Shown here piece by piece: positions 10,735 to 22,106 of a stretch of 64,000 nt of DNA. The stretch is from positions 310,001-374,000 of the forward strand of contig JAHQRK010000008.1 of assembly GCA_019828595.1 (NCBI GenBank), given 5' to 3'. The translations under genes and the position numbers were made by a program. Under the pieces are notes generated by a model. That model made no database searches. It was not told the DNA's origin and saw only the letters and a program-made list of their open reading frames with translations. Numbering within the stretch: position 1 is the stretch's first letter; the number at the start of each line of letters is the position of its first letter. This DNA is from Aphanomyces cochlioides (taxonomy: Eukaryota > Oomycota > Saprolegniomycetes > Saprolegniales > Verrucalvaceae).

Positions 10735-11163
10735 CAATAGTATGGACCCTCTTTGAAGAAGCCTATTGCCATATTTTCCCTCTAACACTGTTCTATGCGT
10801 CATTGTGATGAAATTGAGAAATCACTTAAAAATAGAAATTAACAGCATAAGCACAATACATTTACGGTTAAAATTGCGTATCTACTAACACACAATTATT
10901 CACAGTAAAGAAATTGGATTGTCCTTAGGTAGTTGTTTGGAATAACTGTTGACGAACAGAAGCACTCATGGGCACAATGTCCTGTTGATAAATTAGTTAA
11001 ACAGTGACACATAGATTTACTGACAGTCGTCGACAGCCTCCAGGGGTCTTACGGATATATTTCCGGATCTGATATGTTTTGAAAGAATTATTATGCCGAA
11101 TAAACTAATAGAGAAGAGACAGATCAAAATATAAAGATCTGGAATTATAAATTTATAAAGTTT

Positions 11164-12628
11164 TCAGCAATCAGTGAGAGAAGAGCCATCGCTGGAGTCG
11201 CTGTCACCTTTGTTGCCTTCATCATCGGACTCAGACTCTTCCAGGTAATCATCACCATCAATAGATGTGATACCACCGTAAAGATCTAGAAGATCCCTTT
11301 CAGACTTCCGAATGCAGCCAAATATGGATGAGAAGTCAAATTTGCCATGGCTACATCCAGGCGCTTACCAATAAGTTCAAAGGTAGTCGTATGGTTGTAC
11401 TGTTGGCTGATCTCATTCTTCACTAGAGCCCACACAAGTTCAATCGGTTGCAAGTTGGAATGGTGCGGTGGGCTATACCACACCTGGTGTCCGGCATTTT
11501 CAGCCATGACAACAACAACAGGTTTCACGCTTTCGACGGCTGGCTTCAATTTTGACCACAACTCTGAATTTGGATCACAAGGTGACCAAGGCACATTCAG
11601 TCGACTGCACGCCTCCTGGAGCAATGCCTTTCGCCAACCGAACGCTGGTGTATCGTCAGGTCGCTTTTTGTGGTACTTTGCATTATCCATGACGATGATA
11701 CAATTGGAAAGTTGTAGGTTTTCTAACTCTCGAAGGAGCCGCTCGAACCAACGGACAAACTAAGTATGGTCAAACATCCCATGGTAATCAATTGTTTGTT
11801 TGCGACCAGCACCAACAAATTTTCGTAGGCAAGAATTTTTGATCTATCTTCGCCACCATCGACAATAGCGCTGATGAAGCAGTATCTCTGTCCCTTATAC
11901 TTGGCTCTAGGAGCAACGTCAAGGTCATCGGAGGGGTCGTACATAGATATATCATTTTTGCTGTAATGGTGATGAACAAAGCTCTCGTCCAAATAGACAA
12001 TTCGACGTCGATTAGCTAAGTTGATGTGCAGTGTGGCTTGGCACATGTTTCGAACGTAGATGTCACGCAAAACAGTGTTTGCTTCAGTCAAAGCTAATGA
12101 TTTTCGGCTTCCACGTAGATAGCCAGAATGTCTTACAAAACTTTGGACACAGCGAATGGCTGACTGTTTGGCTTTGAAGTCATTTGTGTCGTATGATATG
12201 TTCTCGGTGTCAACCAGATGACCCAAGACGTCCTTGGCAACCACACGCTGCCTGATTTGTCGATGATCGCGTACAAATTTTTGAACTTAGGCGACGACTT
12301 CAATCTTTCGTGGGATGTGTGTCTTTTGTGGTGTCGAGTTTATGGGCCTCGAGTATTAATTGTATGTTCATTTTTCATGAATATATTCTCTCCATAATGT
12401 TTGTACTGTTTTGCGAGATCTTCCGAGCATGAGAGCAATGCGGGATGAGACATCTGTGGATGTTGAGTCAGCGGTCTCACTTGATTTCTCATAACGCAAG
12501 AATGCGTGCAGCCGTAGAATGTCCAAGCGCTCTTGCTTAGACAGAGCTCTGTCCCTAATTTGCTTGACGTATTTGCAAATTTCAGCGATGTCGTCTGCGT
12601 TTACTTGGTCACGAACAGAACGACTCAT
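11164..12628 (-). pseudogene. Mariner-like (DDE_3 / IS630-type) transposase, decayed
   Basis: The N-terminal helix-turn-helix part begins at an ATG near 12628 (MSRSVRDQ... and RSRKTVQTLWREY). The first catalytic Asp is in RIVYLDESFVHHHYS near 11995, the second in IIVMDNAKYHKK near 11690, and the Glu in LQPIELVWALVKNEI near 11440. The second Asp and the Glu are about 81 residues apart, much longer than the 34-39 of classical Tc1/mariner. An acidic tail (EESESDDEG...) ends at 11164. Frame breaks near 12300, 11790 and 11290 and a TAG near 11757 show it is dead. Terminal repeats were not found. Confidence 0.78.
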
Positions 12629-12915
12629 TTTGTTCACACTGCACTGATGTGGCCTGAGTAGACGTTTCACATGGCGATAAAATTTGAGAAACGCTCCATC
12701 TTGATCACCTTTTATTCTTATATGCAGATACAATATAATTTTTAACAGTATATTATTTTATGCGCGAAATTTTAACAGATTCTTGAAAGGTTTTTGTGTA
12801 ATATCTCTGCACGTACGTGTTTCTACAGCTATCTATTTGTGCAGTTGTATCCAAATTTTTGATAGCTGTCGATGAAAAAAACACACATGGAAAACTGAAT
12901 TTTCTCACGAAAGTT

Positions 12916-13021
12916 GGAGTCTTTAGACCCAAACCTATATGACATGACTATCCATTAAAACATACATGCATGTTTTAATGGATAGTAATGTCATATAGAT
13001 TTGGGAATATTTAAAGATTCC
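12916..13021. repeat. Fold-back palindrome
   Basis: The stretch reads nearly the same on both strands about a centre near 12967: arms of about 50 bp with the core CTATATGACAT..ACTATCC and few mismatches. It lies directly upstream of the pogo remnant. It could be a small fold-back element; I see no clear target duplication. Confidence 0.72.
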
Positions 13022-13066
13022 CATAGTTGATGGAAATATGATCCTTGAAAGGGAATACAACTTCTC

Positions 13067-13945
13067 CAGCAACGTAATGTTCAATCCTCATTGTCAAATG
13101 GTTGGCTTGATCGTTTTAAAAAGCGATACAACATAAAATCTGGACGACTTTATGGTGAATCGTCGTTGACAGATCTAAATGTTGTTTCCTCAGGTAGAGC
13201 ACACTTGATCTCGGAAACAAGGAACTTTGAGAAGCGAGATGTATTCAATATGGATGAAACTGCCTACTTCTACTCCACTACGCCATCAAAATCAATGACG
13301 ACTAAGGCTTTCAAGGGTCGTAAGTCAAGCAAGAAACGAATCACAGTCGCCATTACAAGCAATGCGGATGGTTTTACAAAGCCTCCTTTGCTGTTTGTTG
13401 GTGCTATGAACCAGCCAAGATGCTTCCATGGTGCACGGCCTGATGAACTTGGGCTAAAATATGCTAGCGCCAAAAAGGGATGGATGACACGCACCGTGTT
13501 TGGCAATTGGGTCCAAAATTTCAATGCTGAAATGGCCGCAGAGAATCGACATGTTTTACTCTTGCTTGACAATGCGTCTTCCCACCAATTCGAAGGAGAT
13601 TTGTCTAATACGTCCATTGTGATGCTGCCTCCAAATACCACATCTCACCTGCAGCCTCAGGATGCAGGCGTGGTTCGCTCTTTCAAGGCCAAAACTTCAA
13701 AATTGAAAGCCCAAAGCACCATTCAAAAGGCCGAAGATCTACTGGCAACTGTTGGAAAAGAGAATATGATGCAGTCCCATGTCAAGAAGTTGTTTGAGGT
13801 GGACATTGTTGAAGCTATGTGATGGGCTCAGATAGCATGGAATGAAGTCACACAATCGACGATAGCCAATTGCTGGCGCCACACTGCAATCCTAGACAAA
13901 GACCTGTATGAATTGAATTCCTCAATGAATAGGATGAATTTGTAA
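13067..13945 (+). pseudogene. Pogo/Tigger-type transposase remnant (DDE_1)
   Basis: It starts inside the CENP-B-type helix-turn-helix (SNGWLDRFKKRYNIKSGRLY). The first catalytic Asp is in FNMDETAY (about 13250), the second in LLLLDNASSH (about 13565), and the third in LQPQDAGVV (about 13660). A TGA at 13820 interrupts ..EAM/WAQ.., after which the frame continues to TAA at 13945. It is a close relative of the copy at 17.85-19.09 kb. The N-terminal DNA-binding half is missing. Confidence 0.8.
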
Positions 13946-14968
13946 ATAATAAAAGACAAGTTGTTATGTTCAGATGCCCCATTCTCTCGAATTCTAATAC
14001 CTTCATGATTTGATACACAGACCTCTTATTTTCTATGTGACTAACTGGGGCTTTGACTGTATTGCGCCAAGTTGAAACTTTGCGAGCACAGTTCAGGTTA
14101 GCATGGCCCCAACACCAGAAGCTTTTATCCAGCTTAATGCCGAGCGAATAGTTTTTTAAATGAATATAATTCACTATCACGATTGTGTGTTGCGAATACC
14201 TGTTTCATGGCAAAGGTATCAGCATTGCTAGATAGCGCCAAGTACCTTGCTCAAGGGGGCTGTTCAATATTGCGCACGTGCATAGAGATATGCAATGCAG
14301 TGTGACGACGCAGTTTGCATTACCTCTGTTTGACTTTGTTCATACTAGTCTCTTGGTCCATTCATCATGAGACGAATATGAACAAAGTCAAACAGTGGTA
14401 AGAGTTTACACCTACAGCGCTAGGGTGTCCTATGTAATGCTTAGTTATTTGGTTATTGAGGAATGTTGTGGTCGGAAGCGAGATACGGCATGAGTCATTT
14501 GGTTGAGGGTATCAAAAACACATCAAATTAAGTATCGTCTATTCAAGTCTTTCTCTCTATGTTGAGCTTCAGCTGTCGCCTGAAGCTTCTGACGACTTTG
14601 CCTTACATAAGCAAAAAGTGCACATGCATTCCGTGCTGCTCTGACCGGCTCGTGATCTCTCGAAACACTCGATACATGACACTAACAATATGATTGGTCA
14701 ATATAAAGAGATTTTGTGGATGTATGATTGGTCAATGAATCGTAGGAATTTCGGTCCTACAATTTGGCAAAAATTTCAGTCAAAACGGACTTCATACTTT
14801 AATGAAGTTAATCTGTGGGGTATTTTTTCGAAAAAATGGAAAATATCGGAATATTGCTCCTACGATTCATCAAATATCAAATATAGCTCCTACATTTTCC
14901 GACATATGTAGTACATAGTTTAATTTACCCCTACTCTTTACACCTTGTCCTTTCTGAGATTTTGTTTA
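13946..14968. other. No gene recognised; contains one hairpin
   Basis: Apart from the inverted repeat at 14322-14399 I see only AT-rich sequence with short open frames lacking motifs. Confidence 0.35.
14322..14399. repeat. Inverted repeat with 31-bp arms
   Basis: Arms centred on CTGTTTGACTTTGTTCATA (left) and its inverse (right), three mismatches, with a loop of about 16 bp. Similar to the other short palindromes in this part of the window. No target duplication found. Confidence 0.7.
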
Positions 14969-15709
14969 CAGTCCACGAGACCATCGAGGGGTCTTTTCGT
15001 CATATATTTTGACCCTCGAAATATCGAACAGCCAAATTTTGTCCGAATATGGAAATTTCTATGCTGAACCTGATTATATTATTTTGAGCGCTTGAAACCA
15101 AATAAACACTGGCATTTTATTGAGAAGAAACGCCAAACAACCGAAAAAGAACTCTAATAATGATATAACCTTTCAAATTCAATAATTTATGATTTATAGA
15201 GTTTTCTACGCTACTACTCCGTTTCAGTGACGAAGTCCAGATTGAAGAGAATGAAGTTATCACTTATGAAGTCCAGTTTCAATTTTATTGGTCAAAACAA
15301 GACATATTGTCATATTATTGGGTAAAATTGACACTTTCAACCATAGCCGACAAGTATGCCTCAGGTGACCAAAGAAGTGGAGCATCCAGCCCTTGGACAT
15401 TGAGAGGTATGCATTAATCAAGTATAATACGCTTCGTTTTTCACAATGACGTCACATTCTCGTTTTGGCGGCATTTTGAGTGAAACTGGTGCCAGTCCAA
15501 TCAGCGTGCTTGGCGCTATCATTTTTACCAATCAAATCGTTTCAATGGAATTTCCTCAAATTTTGTGGACGTTCCAAAGTCAAACTGGACTTCGTCACTG
15601 AAACGGAGTAGTACCTGTTAGAAACCTCTCATCTCTTAATATGATCCGGATAATATCGTCTATAATTTTATATGATTTTGAAGAGACCCCTCGATGGTCT
15701 CGTGGACTG
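14969..15709. mobile_element. MITE with 26-bp TIRs and TTA duplication
   Basis: The left end CAGTCCACGAGACCATCG... (14969-14994) is repeated inverted at 15684-15709. Both sides are flanked by TTA (14966-14968, 15710-15712). No protein is encoded. A second MITE (15214-15611) is nested inside it. Confidence 0.8.
15214..15611. mobile_element. Nested MITE with TA duplication
   Basis: The 27-bp ends CTACTCCGTTTCAGTGACGA... (15214-15240; inverted at 15585-15611) match over their full length and are flanked by TA (15212-15213, 15612-15613). TA duplication suggests a Tc1/mariner or pogo source. It lies wholly inside the 14969-15709 MITE and is therefore younger. Confidence 0.78.
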
Positions 15710-15817
15710 TTAAATATAATGAATAGTTCAAGAAATATAAATTTGTTCTCGACCGGGAATATTTATATACTCGAGTTCAGGAGACCACTCTCATTGAAAG
15801 TCCATATAAATCTATAA

Positions 15818-16402
15818 GGCCCTGGTCGCGATATTAACCAGAGAATAAACAGTGGCAAAAAACCGGAGCACGGTGGATGTGATTGGCTTGTTATATCCGG
15901 ATACCGGGTATCCCTATGTTTTTCATTTTCATAAACAGAGGTGAATCTGTAACAGTGCTTGGGCGCAGAGGAAGTGTTGGTCACACAAGCTTGTTAGCTG
16001 GTAGATTTAAGCGTGAGCTATCCTAACAGGATCGGCTCCAAACCGGCGGCTGGGCTACTCGCAGCCGCGCTCTAACAATTCACGTCGTTCGACGTCGTGA
16101 CTCACGCATCATTCTTCAATGGTAAAGTACTCGCTGCTTTACCCGCATACTTCTTCCTTGATGAGCCACATCGCTCTGAGCTTCGTTGCTCACGCGTGTT
16201 CACGCCTTGCGTCGCGTGAGTCTCGCTTGGAAGCTTCCGGAGCTTCCAACTTCAATCTTCCTTCGATGGATTCTTATAACACGTCGTGATCTTGACGTGA
16301 CTTCAATGGCTTGACTAGCAACGGCCCCGTTGTAGAATCACCTCTGTGTTATGAATATTCTGCTCTGGTTTTTGCAATCCGGATAATTTCGCGACCAGGG
16401 CC
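15818..16402. mobile_element. Palindromic PIF/Harbinger-type MITE split by a solo LTR
   Basis: Ends GGCCCTGGTCGCGA (15818-15831) and its inverse (16389-16402) are flanked by TAA (15815-15817, 16403-16405). Without the LTR the element is about 193 bp and folds back on itself. The centre reads CAGAGGTG-AAT-CACCTCTG, so the two halves form one hairpin whose apex is the LTR insertion point. Confidence 0.8.
15948..16334. repeat. Solo LTR of the G2 gypsy family
   Basis: A 387-bp sequence, TGTAACAG...GTTGTA, clearly related to the two LTRs of G2 at 37.8 and 44.7 kb, with scattered substitutions and small deletions. It is flanked by the 5-bp duplication GAATC (15943-15947, 16335-16339). There is no internal region, so it is the product of LTR-LTR recombination. 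Confidence 0.9.
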
Positions 16403-17740
16403 TAAGCTTTTTAATTTAATAGCATCGTTAACCAGATAACGTTAACATGAAATACCATTACTATTGTCGCTTGGGGAATTTTGAGATGTTTCGAAAAGGT
16501 TTCAATGAATTGACGCATACACTATTAAGGTTCACGCAAGCAATTTCTCGATTATGAACCTTAAATAGTAATTTCAAACATTTTCAATGTTTGCAAACAT
16601 GTTCGTAACATTCATTCTCCAGAATTCACAGAAAAATACTTGCGTTTTGAATGCATTTACAGAAAATCTGTCCTGAGTTTTAGTGAATATCAAAAGTAGT
16701 TTCCATGATAGAAATATATATAACTTGATGTTTGTATGTAATAAAATAGTTTGACAGAAATGCATTTTGCGAGGAATGCACAGAAAGGTTTTTCTGTGGA
16801 TGTGTAAGCCAATCAGACATCAAGAAAAGGACAAAAATAACAATGAAAAGAGATCACTTCTTTTGCATGCAGAATCGACGACGCACGTCGTGGTTTCATG
16901 ATGGCAGATGCCCGAAGAAACCTCATTACGGAGGAGTCTAGAGTAAAGTAAACTTCAGGTGTCAACCAAATCAAGAAATGGTGCTGCCTTACTGGCAAAA
17001 ACGATCTACTTTAGCCATGCGACAGTCGATGGACTAGATAACAATCAATCTTTCTCTATTCTCTTTCAACAACTTCTTATAATCTAATATATTTTCTTGA
17101 GTCTAAGAACGCCGAAGTCAGTTAATCCTATAACACATGCCCATATACCTTTCCCCTAGCTTGAGTATCGGGTACTCAAGAAAACGCCAAGAAAAACAGC
17201 CAAACCATCACCCATCCATGCATATTCTTGAGTCTAACAAAGTTGCAAATCAGTTATCTTGTAATGCATGTCCATTATCGGGTTCTCTATCTTCAAGTCG
17301 TCCAAACCTTTTGAGTCTTGGACCTCCTTCTTGGATGCAACATGAAAAGTGGAGTGTTCAATGTTCAAAGTTTTAAACCAATCAAGCTTCATTCTCATCA
17401 AAATAGAGCATGATTGGTCTAAAATAACAAGGCAGAATCATTTTTCTGTGAATTCCGAAGACAAGTCAATTTCATATCATTTGAAGATTGTATTGCGTCA
17501 TTTTTGCGTCAAAATGGCTGCGTCGATATTTTCTTTGCAAGATTCCAGTTTTTTTATACAGACACATATTTTATACACTTTGGGCATTCCTTGCTGTTCC
17601 AATTACAGAGGTTTATCCTGACTGCTTAAACTTTGCTATGGCACATCAACTGTAGACTGCATTCTGGCCAATTTGATCTCACTTGGTTTTATTATATAAC
17701 GTAGACTGTAATAGGTTAGACCTACTGCTTTTTGCGCTTA
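16403..17740. other. No gene recognised
   Basis: AT-rich spacer. A small inverted repeat (ACTATTAAGGTTCA, near 16529-16570) and a CTTGAGTATCGGGTACTCAAG-like palindrome near 17160 are the only structures I see. Confidence 0.35.
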
Positions 17741-19483
17741 CAGTCATACCTCGAAATACTGACCCCACTATAATCTTATATCCTGATATAATTTATAAAA
17801 TATTTCCAGCAAAGATTTATTAATTAATAGAGTCGGCTTTGAAAGTTCGAATGACGTGTGACGCGAAAATGGAACGCGTGCGGCTCACGTTGAAGCAAAA
17901 GAAGGAAATCATCGAACATAAGACCGCCAACCCACACATCAGTCGCGTTCAACTCCAAGACTGGCGATGCAAACGTTCAACTTGGCCTGTGCGCCATCGA
18001 AGTCAGCACTAACGGACATCCTTCATGGCCGAGCAGTACATCATGATGGGCACTTCGACGACTCAAGAAAATCAATGCATCACGCAAAATGCTCGGAGCT
18101 CGAGTCCAAGTTGATCGAGTGGATCAATGCTTGCGAGAATCTCAATTTGCCAATTGTCACGCAATCTGCCCTACGTGAGAAGGCCAAGCAGCTCGCAGAC
18201 GAAGGCCATGATCAACATTTGACACCACTGGCCTTTTCAAATGGCTGGATCGAGAAGTTTCAACAGCGACACGGTTTAAAGTCGCACCGCATTTATGGCG
18301 AGGCTGGGTCGGTAGATCCTGCAACCATCGAGGAAGGAAAACGCTTGTTGCAGGAGGTAACAGTAAACTACTCCAAGGAGGACATCTATAACATGGACGA
18401 AACCGCATACTTTTACTGCGCTCAGGCCAAAAAGTCGATCTCAAAACAGAGACAAGCTGGCCGTAAGGTTGTGAAGAAACGGATCACTGTGGCTATCACA
18501 ACCAATGCAACGGGTGACGCTCGACCGCCATTGCTCTTCATCGGACACAGCCACAGGCATCGATGTTTCGGTGGAAGGTCATGTGCTGAATTGGATATCA
18601 AGTACGCTCAGTCGAAGAAAGGATGGATGAATACGTCAATATTTCGTGCGTGGTTGGAAGAATTCAATGCTGAAATGAAGCGCCGCGATCGAAGAATTTT
18701 GCTTTTGGTTGATAACGTCTCAACACACAAGTACACTGAAGAACTCTCCCATGTTACGTTGCACAAGTTACCTCCTGGAACAACTGCTTACCTTCAGCCT
18801 CAGGATGCTGGAGTCATTCGAATGTTCAAAGCAAAAATCGACGACTTGAAGGCCAAGTACGTCGTTCGTCAACTGGATGATTTGTTGTCAAATGAAGCGG
18901 AGAAAGAAAATGTGCGAGGTAAGGTTGGTAAAATTTTTGAGGTTGATGTCTTACAAGCTATGAAATGGGCAAAGACGGCATGGGAATCAGTCAAAAATGT
19001 TTCCATTGCGAATTGTTGGAGACACACGAAGATTCTTGACGAGGAAATGTACGAGCTGATTAGAGAGTTTGATATGTTTAAAATATAACGTGTCACCCTT
19101 ACAATACATAGTATATATAATAAAATAATATGTGAAATAAAAAAGGCGCACTGCCTCCAGGCATTCGCCCGGGGCCCCATGCTAACCCTTCACCCCTCAC
19201 CTTACGGCTACAATCGCAAGTCATCATGCATTTCGCAACCTTACCCAACGAACCACGGAATATCCGCGGAGGTATCCTCAGACTGAAAAATGCACTCCAA
19301 TTTAAGATACCAGTCATTTTGAATTGGTCCTCGGTTCGAATCCGGCGAAGGGTCATACTTTTTCCTCCTACAAAGATCTTATCATAAAACCTCCTAAAAT
19401 TGATACTCGGGCAATCCTCAATTTGATGAATAACCTTTTATAATTTATATTCTCAGGGGGGTCAGTATTTCGAGGTATGACTG
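17741..19483 (+). mobile_element. Tigger-like element with perfect 26-bp TIRs
   Basis: The ends are identical in inverse orientation over 26 bp (17741-17766 and 19458-19483), beginning CAGTCATACCTCG. The single gene inside encodes a DDE_1 transposase, so the unit is a complete pogo/Tigger element of 1743 bp. Left flank TTA and right flank TTG leave only a degraded target duplication. Perfect TIRs suggest limited age. Confidence 0.88.
17851..19088 (+). pseudogene. Tigger-like DDE_1 transposase with one frameshift
   Basis: The N-terminal helix-turn-helix begins at ATG 17851 (RLTLKQKKEIIEHK). The frame shifts by one base near 17966, after which a single open frame runs to 19088. It carries the CENP-B domain (FSNGWIEKFQQRHGLK), the first Asp in YNMDETAYFY, the second in ILLLVDNVSTH and the third in LQPQDAGVIRMF. 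Total length would be about 412 residues, normal for the family. One indel is the only lesion I see, so it was active recently or the base is a sequencing error. Confidence 0.82.
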
Positions 19484-19869
19484 TTGTTGATTTCCATGCT
19501 CTACTATGAGCCTCTGAGTTGTCTATTGCCTGACCAGTTGGAATACCTCGTCCATTGTGACAATTGATGTACGGTGCTTTGTCAGGGTTAGGGATATATC
19601 TATTCCCGGCACCCCTTAGAGTAGTCGCACGGCTGTCTCTCTTACTCCTGTAAATACACCTCTTACATCACGTGTCTTGTTAGAGCAACCCCACCGGACA
19701 CGCTAAACCGCTAAGAGGCTGGTCGGGAATCGTCGATGTCGATGTCCGTTGCAGTCCGGATATCCGTATATATGTTAACCGTAACTCAAGCATCAACGCT
19801 CCCGATTTTGTGGTCGGTGAATGACTTCACTTCAGATCTGACATCTTTCCATCTCTTGTCTGGTTGAGA

Positions 19870-20976
19870 ATGGCGAATGCGGCTGCTATAATTGCAGCGA
19901 CCGCTTCTGCTATGTCTGCTGTGTGTATATGCATGTGTGCTCTATCCTCTGTTGGAGAAAAGTACAATGTCCTTACAATTTCAGATGTTGATTTCGATTC
20001 TATGATGGGCGACCACAAGTACAATCAATGGTTCCTCGACAACTTACGTTGTAGCCAACGGACATTTGAAAGACTTGTAGAGATTTTGCGCAATGACATA
20101 GAAAAGAAACGAAAGGCCCATTCTTTTGAAAAGAAGGTGGCTATGTTTTTGTATTTTTTGGGTAGCCAAGGCGGCTTTAGAGAAACTGCGGGTGTGTTTG
20201 GCGTGTCAAAATCTTGGTGCATTGATGTTGTGAGTCTGCTTAGTGACGTTGTTTCTTCTCACGCGAAAACATGGATCAATTGGCCTACTACTACACTCGA
20301 ATGGGCTAGAGTAGAAGCTGGATTTGCGATGAGGCGAAATATTCATGGAGTAGTTGGTGCTATCGATGGCACTCTAGTCGATATTCAACGGCCTAAGGAT
20401 TACGATGGATTTTATAACAGACATGGAGATCCGTCATTGAACATCCAGGCAGTTGTGGACTCGAATATGCGATTTATGTCGGTTGATATTCGACCAGGAT
20501 CCTTTTCAGATAAGAAGATATGGAAAGTGTCTAGACTAGGTCAAACAATTCGCAGCATCATTCCACAGGGCTCCTTTCTTATTGGAGACTCCGGCTACAC
20601 ACTCTTTCCTTGGCTCATTACACCATATCAACATCGAGAGGAAGGCGGGGCGCTTAATTATCATCAAATTGTGTTCAACCTTCGACACTCGTCAACCAGA
20701 ATGCCCGTGGAATGCGCGTTTGGCCGTCTCAAGGAACGTTTCAGAATACTCAAGTGCGTCATGAGTGAGAAATCCCTCGATCGAACTATCAAGCATGTAA
20801 CCGCATGCTTCGTACTTCACAACATGATGCTTATGCTCGACGACGACATGTTCAGCAATTTTGATGATCGAAATAATCACTTCCAACCAAGCGACCCAAC
20901 AGAAATTGAGCCATCATCACTACTCCGTAGTATTGCCATTGCGAAACGAGATGCGTTGAGTAATTCAATGAGATAA
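19870..20976 (+). CDS. Harbinger H2 transposase (HARBI1-like nuclease), intact
   Basis: A 368-residue protein from ATG 19870 to TGA. The N-terminal region (FLDNLRCSQRTFERL...) is followed by a helix-turn-helix with GGFRETAGVFGVSKSW. The DDE_Tnp_4 nuclease shows the first Asp in VVGAIDGTLVDIQ, the second in FLIGDSGYTLFPWL and the Glu in MPVECAFGRLKERFRI. Length and motif spacing match active family members and there are no internal stops. It would cut and join the GAGCAACC ends together with the Myb-like partner encoded convergently downstream. Confidence 0.93.
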   Translation: MANAAAIIAATASAMSAVCICMCALSSVGEKYNVLTISDVDFDSMMGDHKYNQWFLDNLRCSQRTFERLVEILRNDIEKKRKAHSFEKKVAMFLYFLGSQGGFRETAGVFGVSKSWCIDVVSLLSDVVSSHAKTWINWPTTTLEWARVEAGFAMRRNIHGVVGAIDGTLVDIQRPKDYDGFYNRHGDPSLNIQAVVDSNMRFMSVDIRPGSFSDKKIWKVSRLGQTIRSIIPQGSFLIGDSGYTLFPWLITPYQHREEGGALNYHQIVFNLRHSSTRMPVECAFGRLKERFRILKCVMSEKSLDRTIKHVTACFVLHNMMLMLDDDMFSNFDDRNNHFQPSDPTEIEPSSLLRSIAIAKRDALSNSMR

Positions 20977-21022
20977 TTCAATGGAAATGACATTACTTGT
21001 TTATTTCCTTTCTTATCTATGT

Positions 21023-22106
21023 CTACTGTTGCTTACCAAACGCATTCATAAACTGCTGAAATGCCTGGGCTTGAGCTTGCATTGCTTCTGTTTGAGCTCG
21101 TATAGCAATCAGTACATCGTCCATGGTCGCTGTATTCGTCGCTCGTTCACTTCCACTTGAGCTCATTGCTTGTCCAAGTGACACCAGTCCATCCTTTATT
21201 GCAAAAAGACCAGCCTCAATAGCATCAGCATGCGTTTTCTGCTTTGATGATTTCGTCTCGTCCTTGGTGCGAGAAAAAACTCGCTTCTTGTTGCGTGCAT
21301 CACGCTGTGCATGCTTTGCATTGTTCCATGAATCAACTAGTTGTTAAGATAAAATGTAAATCGAATAAGAAATGACACAACTTACATTCGTGTTCATCCT
21401 CATGATGTCCGTCCGATTGAGCATCAAATCCAGCAGCCATCTCATTGAATCGATTTGGTTCATCCTTTTCTTCAGCTTCGAACCCATCATCCGTCGTCAT
21501 AAGCGATTCACGACGATAACCATCTTTGTCACCCCAATACTCCAACATGACATCATAATGGGCAGGCACAAACCTATTCAATCATTTGATATCTCTAATA
21601 TGTTGGATCAAACCTTGCACTATCATTCCCTGTTGGCAGCGGTGTTGAGGGATTCGACTTGGACCACTCAGACTTCATTTTAGCCAGCTACAATTGTGAA
21701 TCGCAATGCAAGACTACAACTTCTACCTTATCTTTTACTTGTCTTTGTGTGAATACTCGTCTCATATCAACTGATAGCTCGGAAGCGAGCAATCCATACG
21801 CCAAACCTTTGTCGTTGTTATTTCTTGTTTGAAATCGCAGTGACAATGGAGACTTGTATCGAAGCTTAAACATTAGAGCAACGCTTATGTCGCACCAAAC
21901 AGCTTGACTGGACTCCTCGCCTCTGGGCTTTGATGTTGACTCTCCGTACGCGTCAGTCGAATCAGCTAACTCTACAAACAACAATAGGATAGAGTGTCGA
22001 AGCTGATCGTACCCTCAGATATTGGTGCTTGTGTGGCTCTGCCCGACGCCTTGACCAACCTTGACACTATGTGCGACTTGGAGCTTGCTTGCTTGTTCTT
22101 GCTCAT
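21023..22106 (-). CDS. Harbinger H2 Myb/SANT-like partner protein, five exons
   Basis: Five exons join in frame with consensus GT...AG borders: 22106-22013, 21971-21727, 21687-21614, 21573-21386, 21336-21023. The introns are 41, 39, 40 and 49 nt. The total is 915 nt, 304 residues, with no stops. Exon 2 carries the SANT-like fold ending in RRVFTQRQVKDK. Exon 3 continues KSEWSK, exon 4 is acidic, and exon 5 ends in a Gln/Ala-rich helix (MQAQAQAFQQFM). Such proteins bind the transposon ends and recruit the transposase. The phase consistency across four tiny introns is the strongest support for the model. Confidence 0.85.

Noticed and set aside
19280..19352. tRNA-like T-arm (GGTTCGAATCC)
   Set aside because: The T-loop sequence is present, but I could not form an acceptor stem or D-arm upstream. 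It lies inside the Tigger element.
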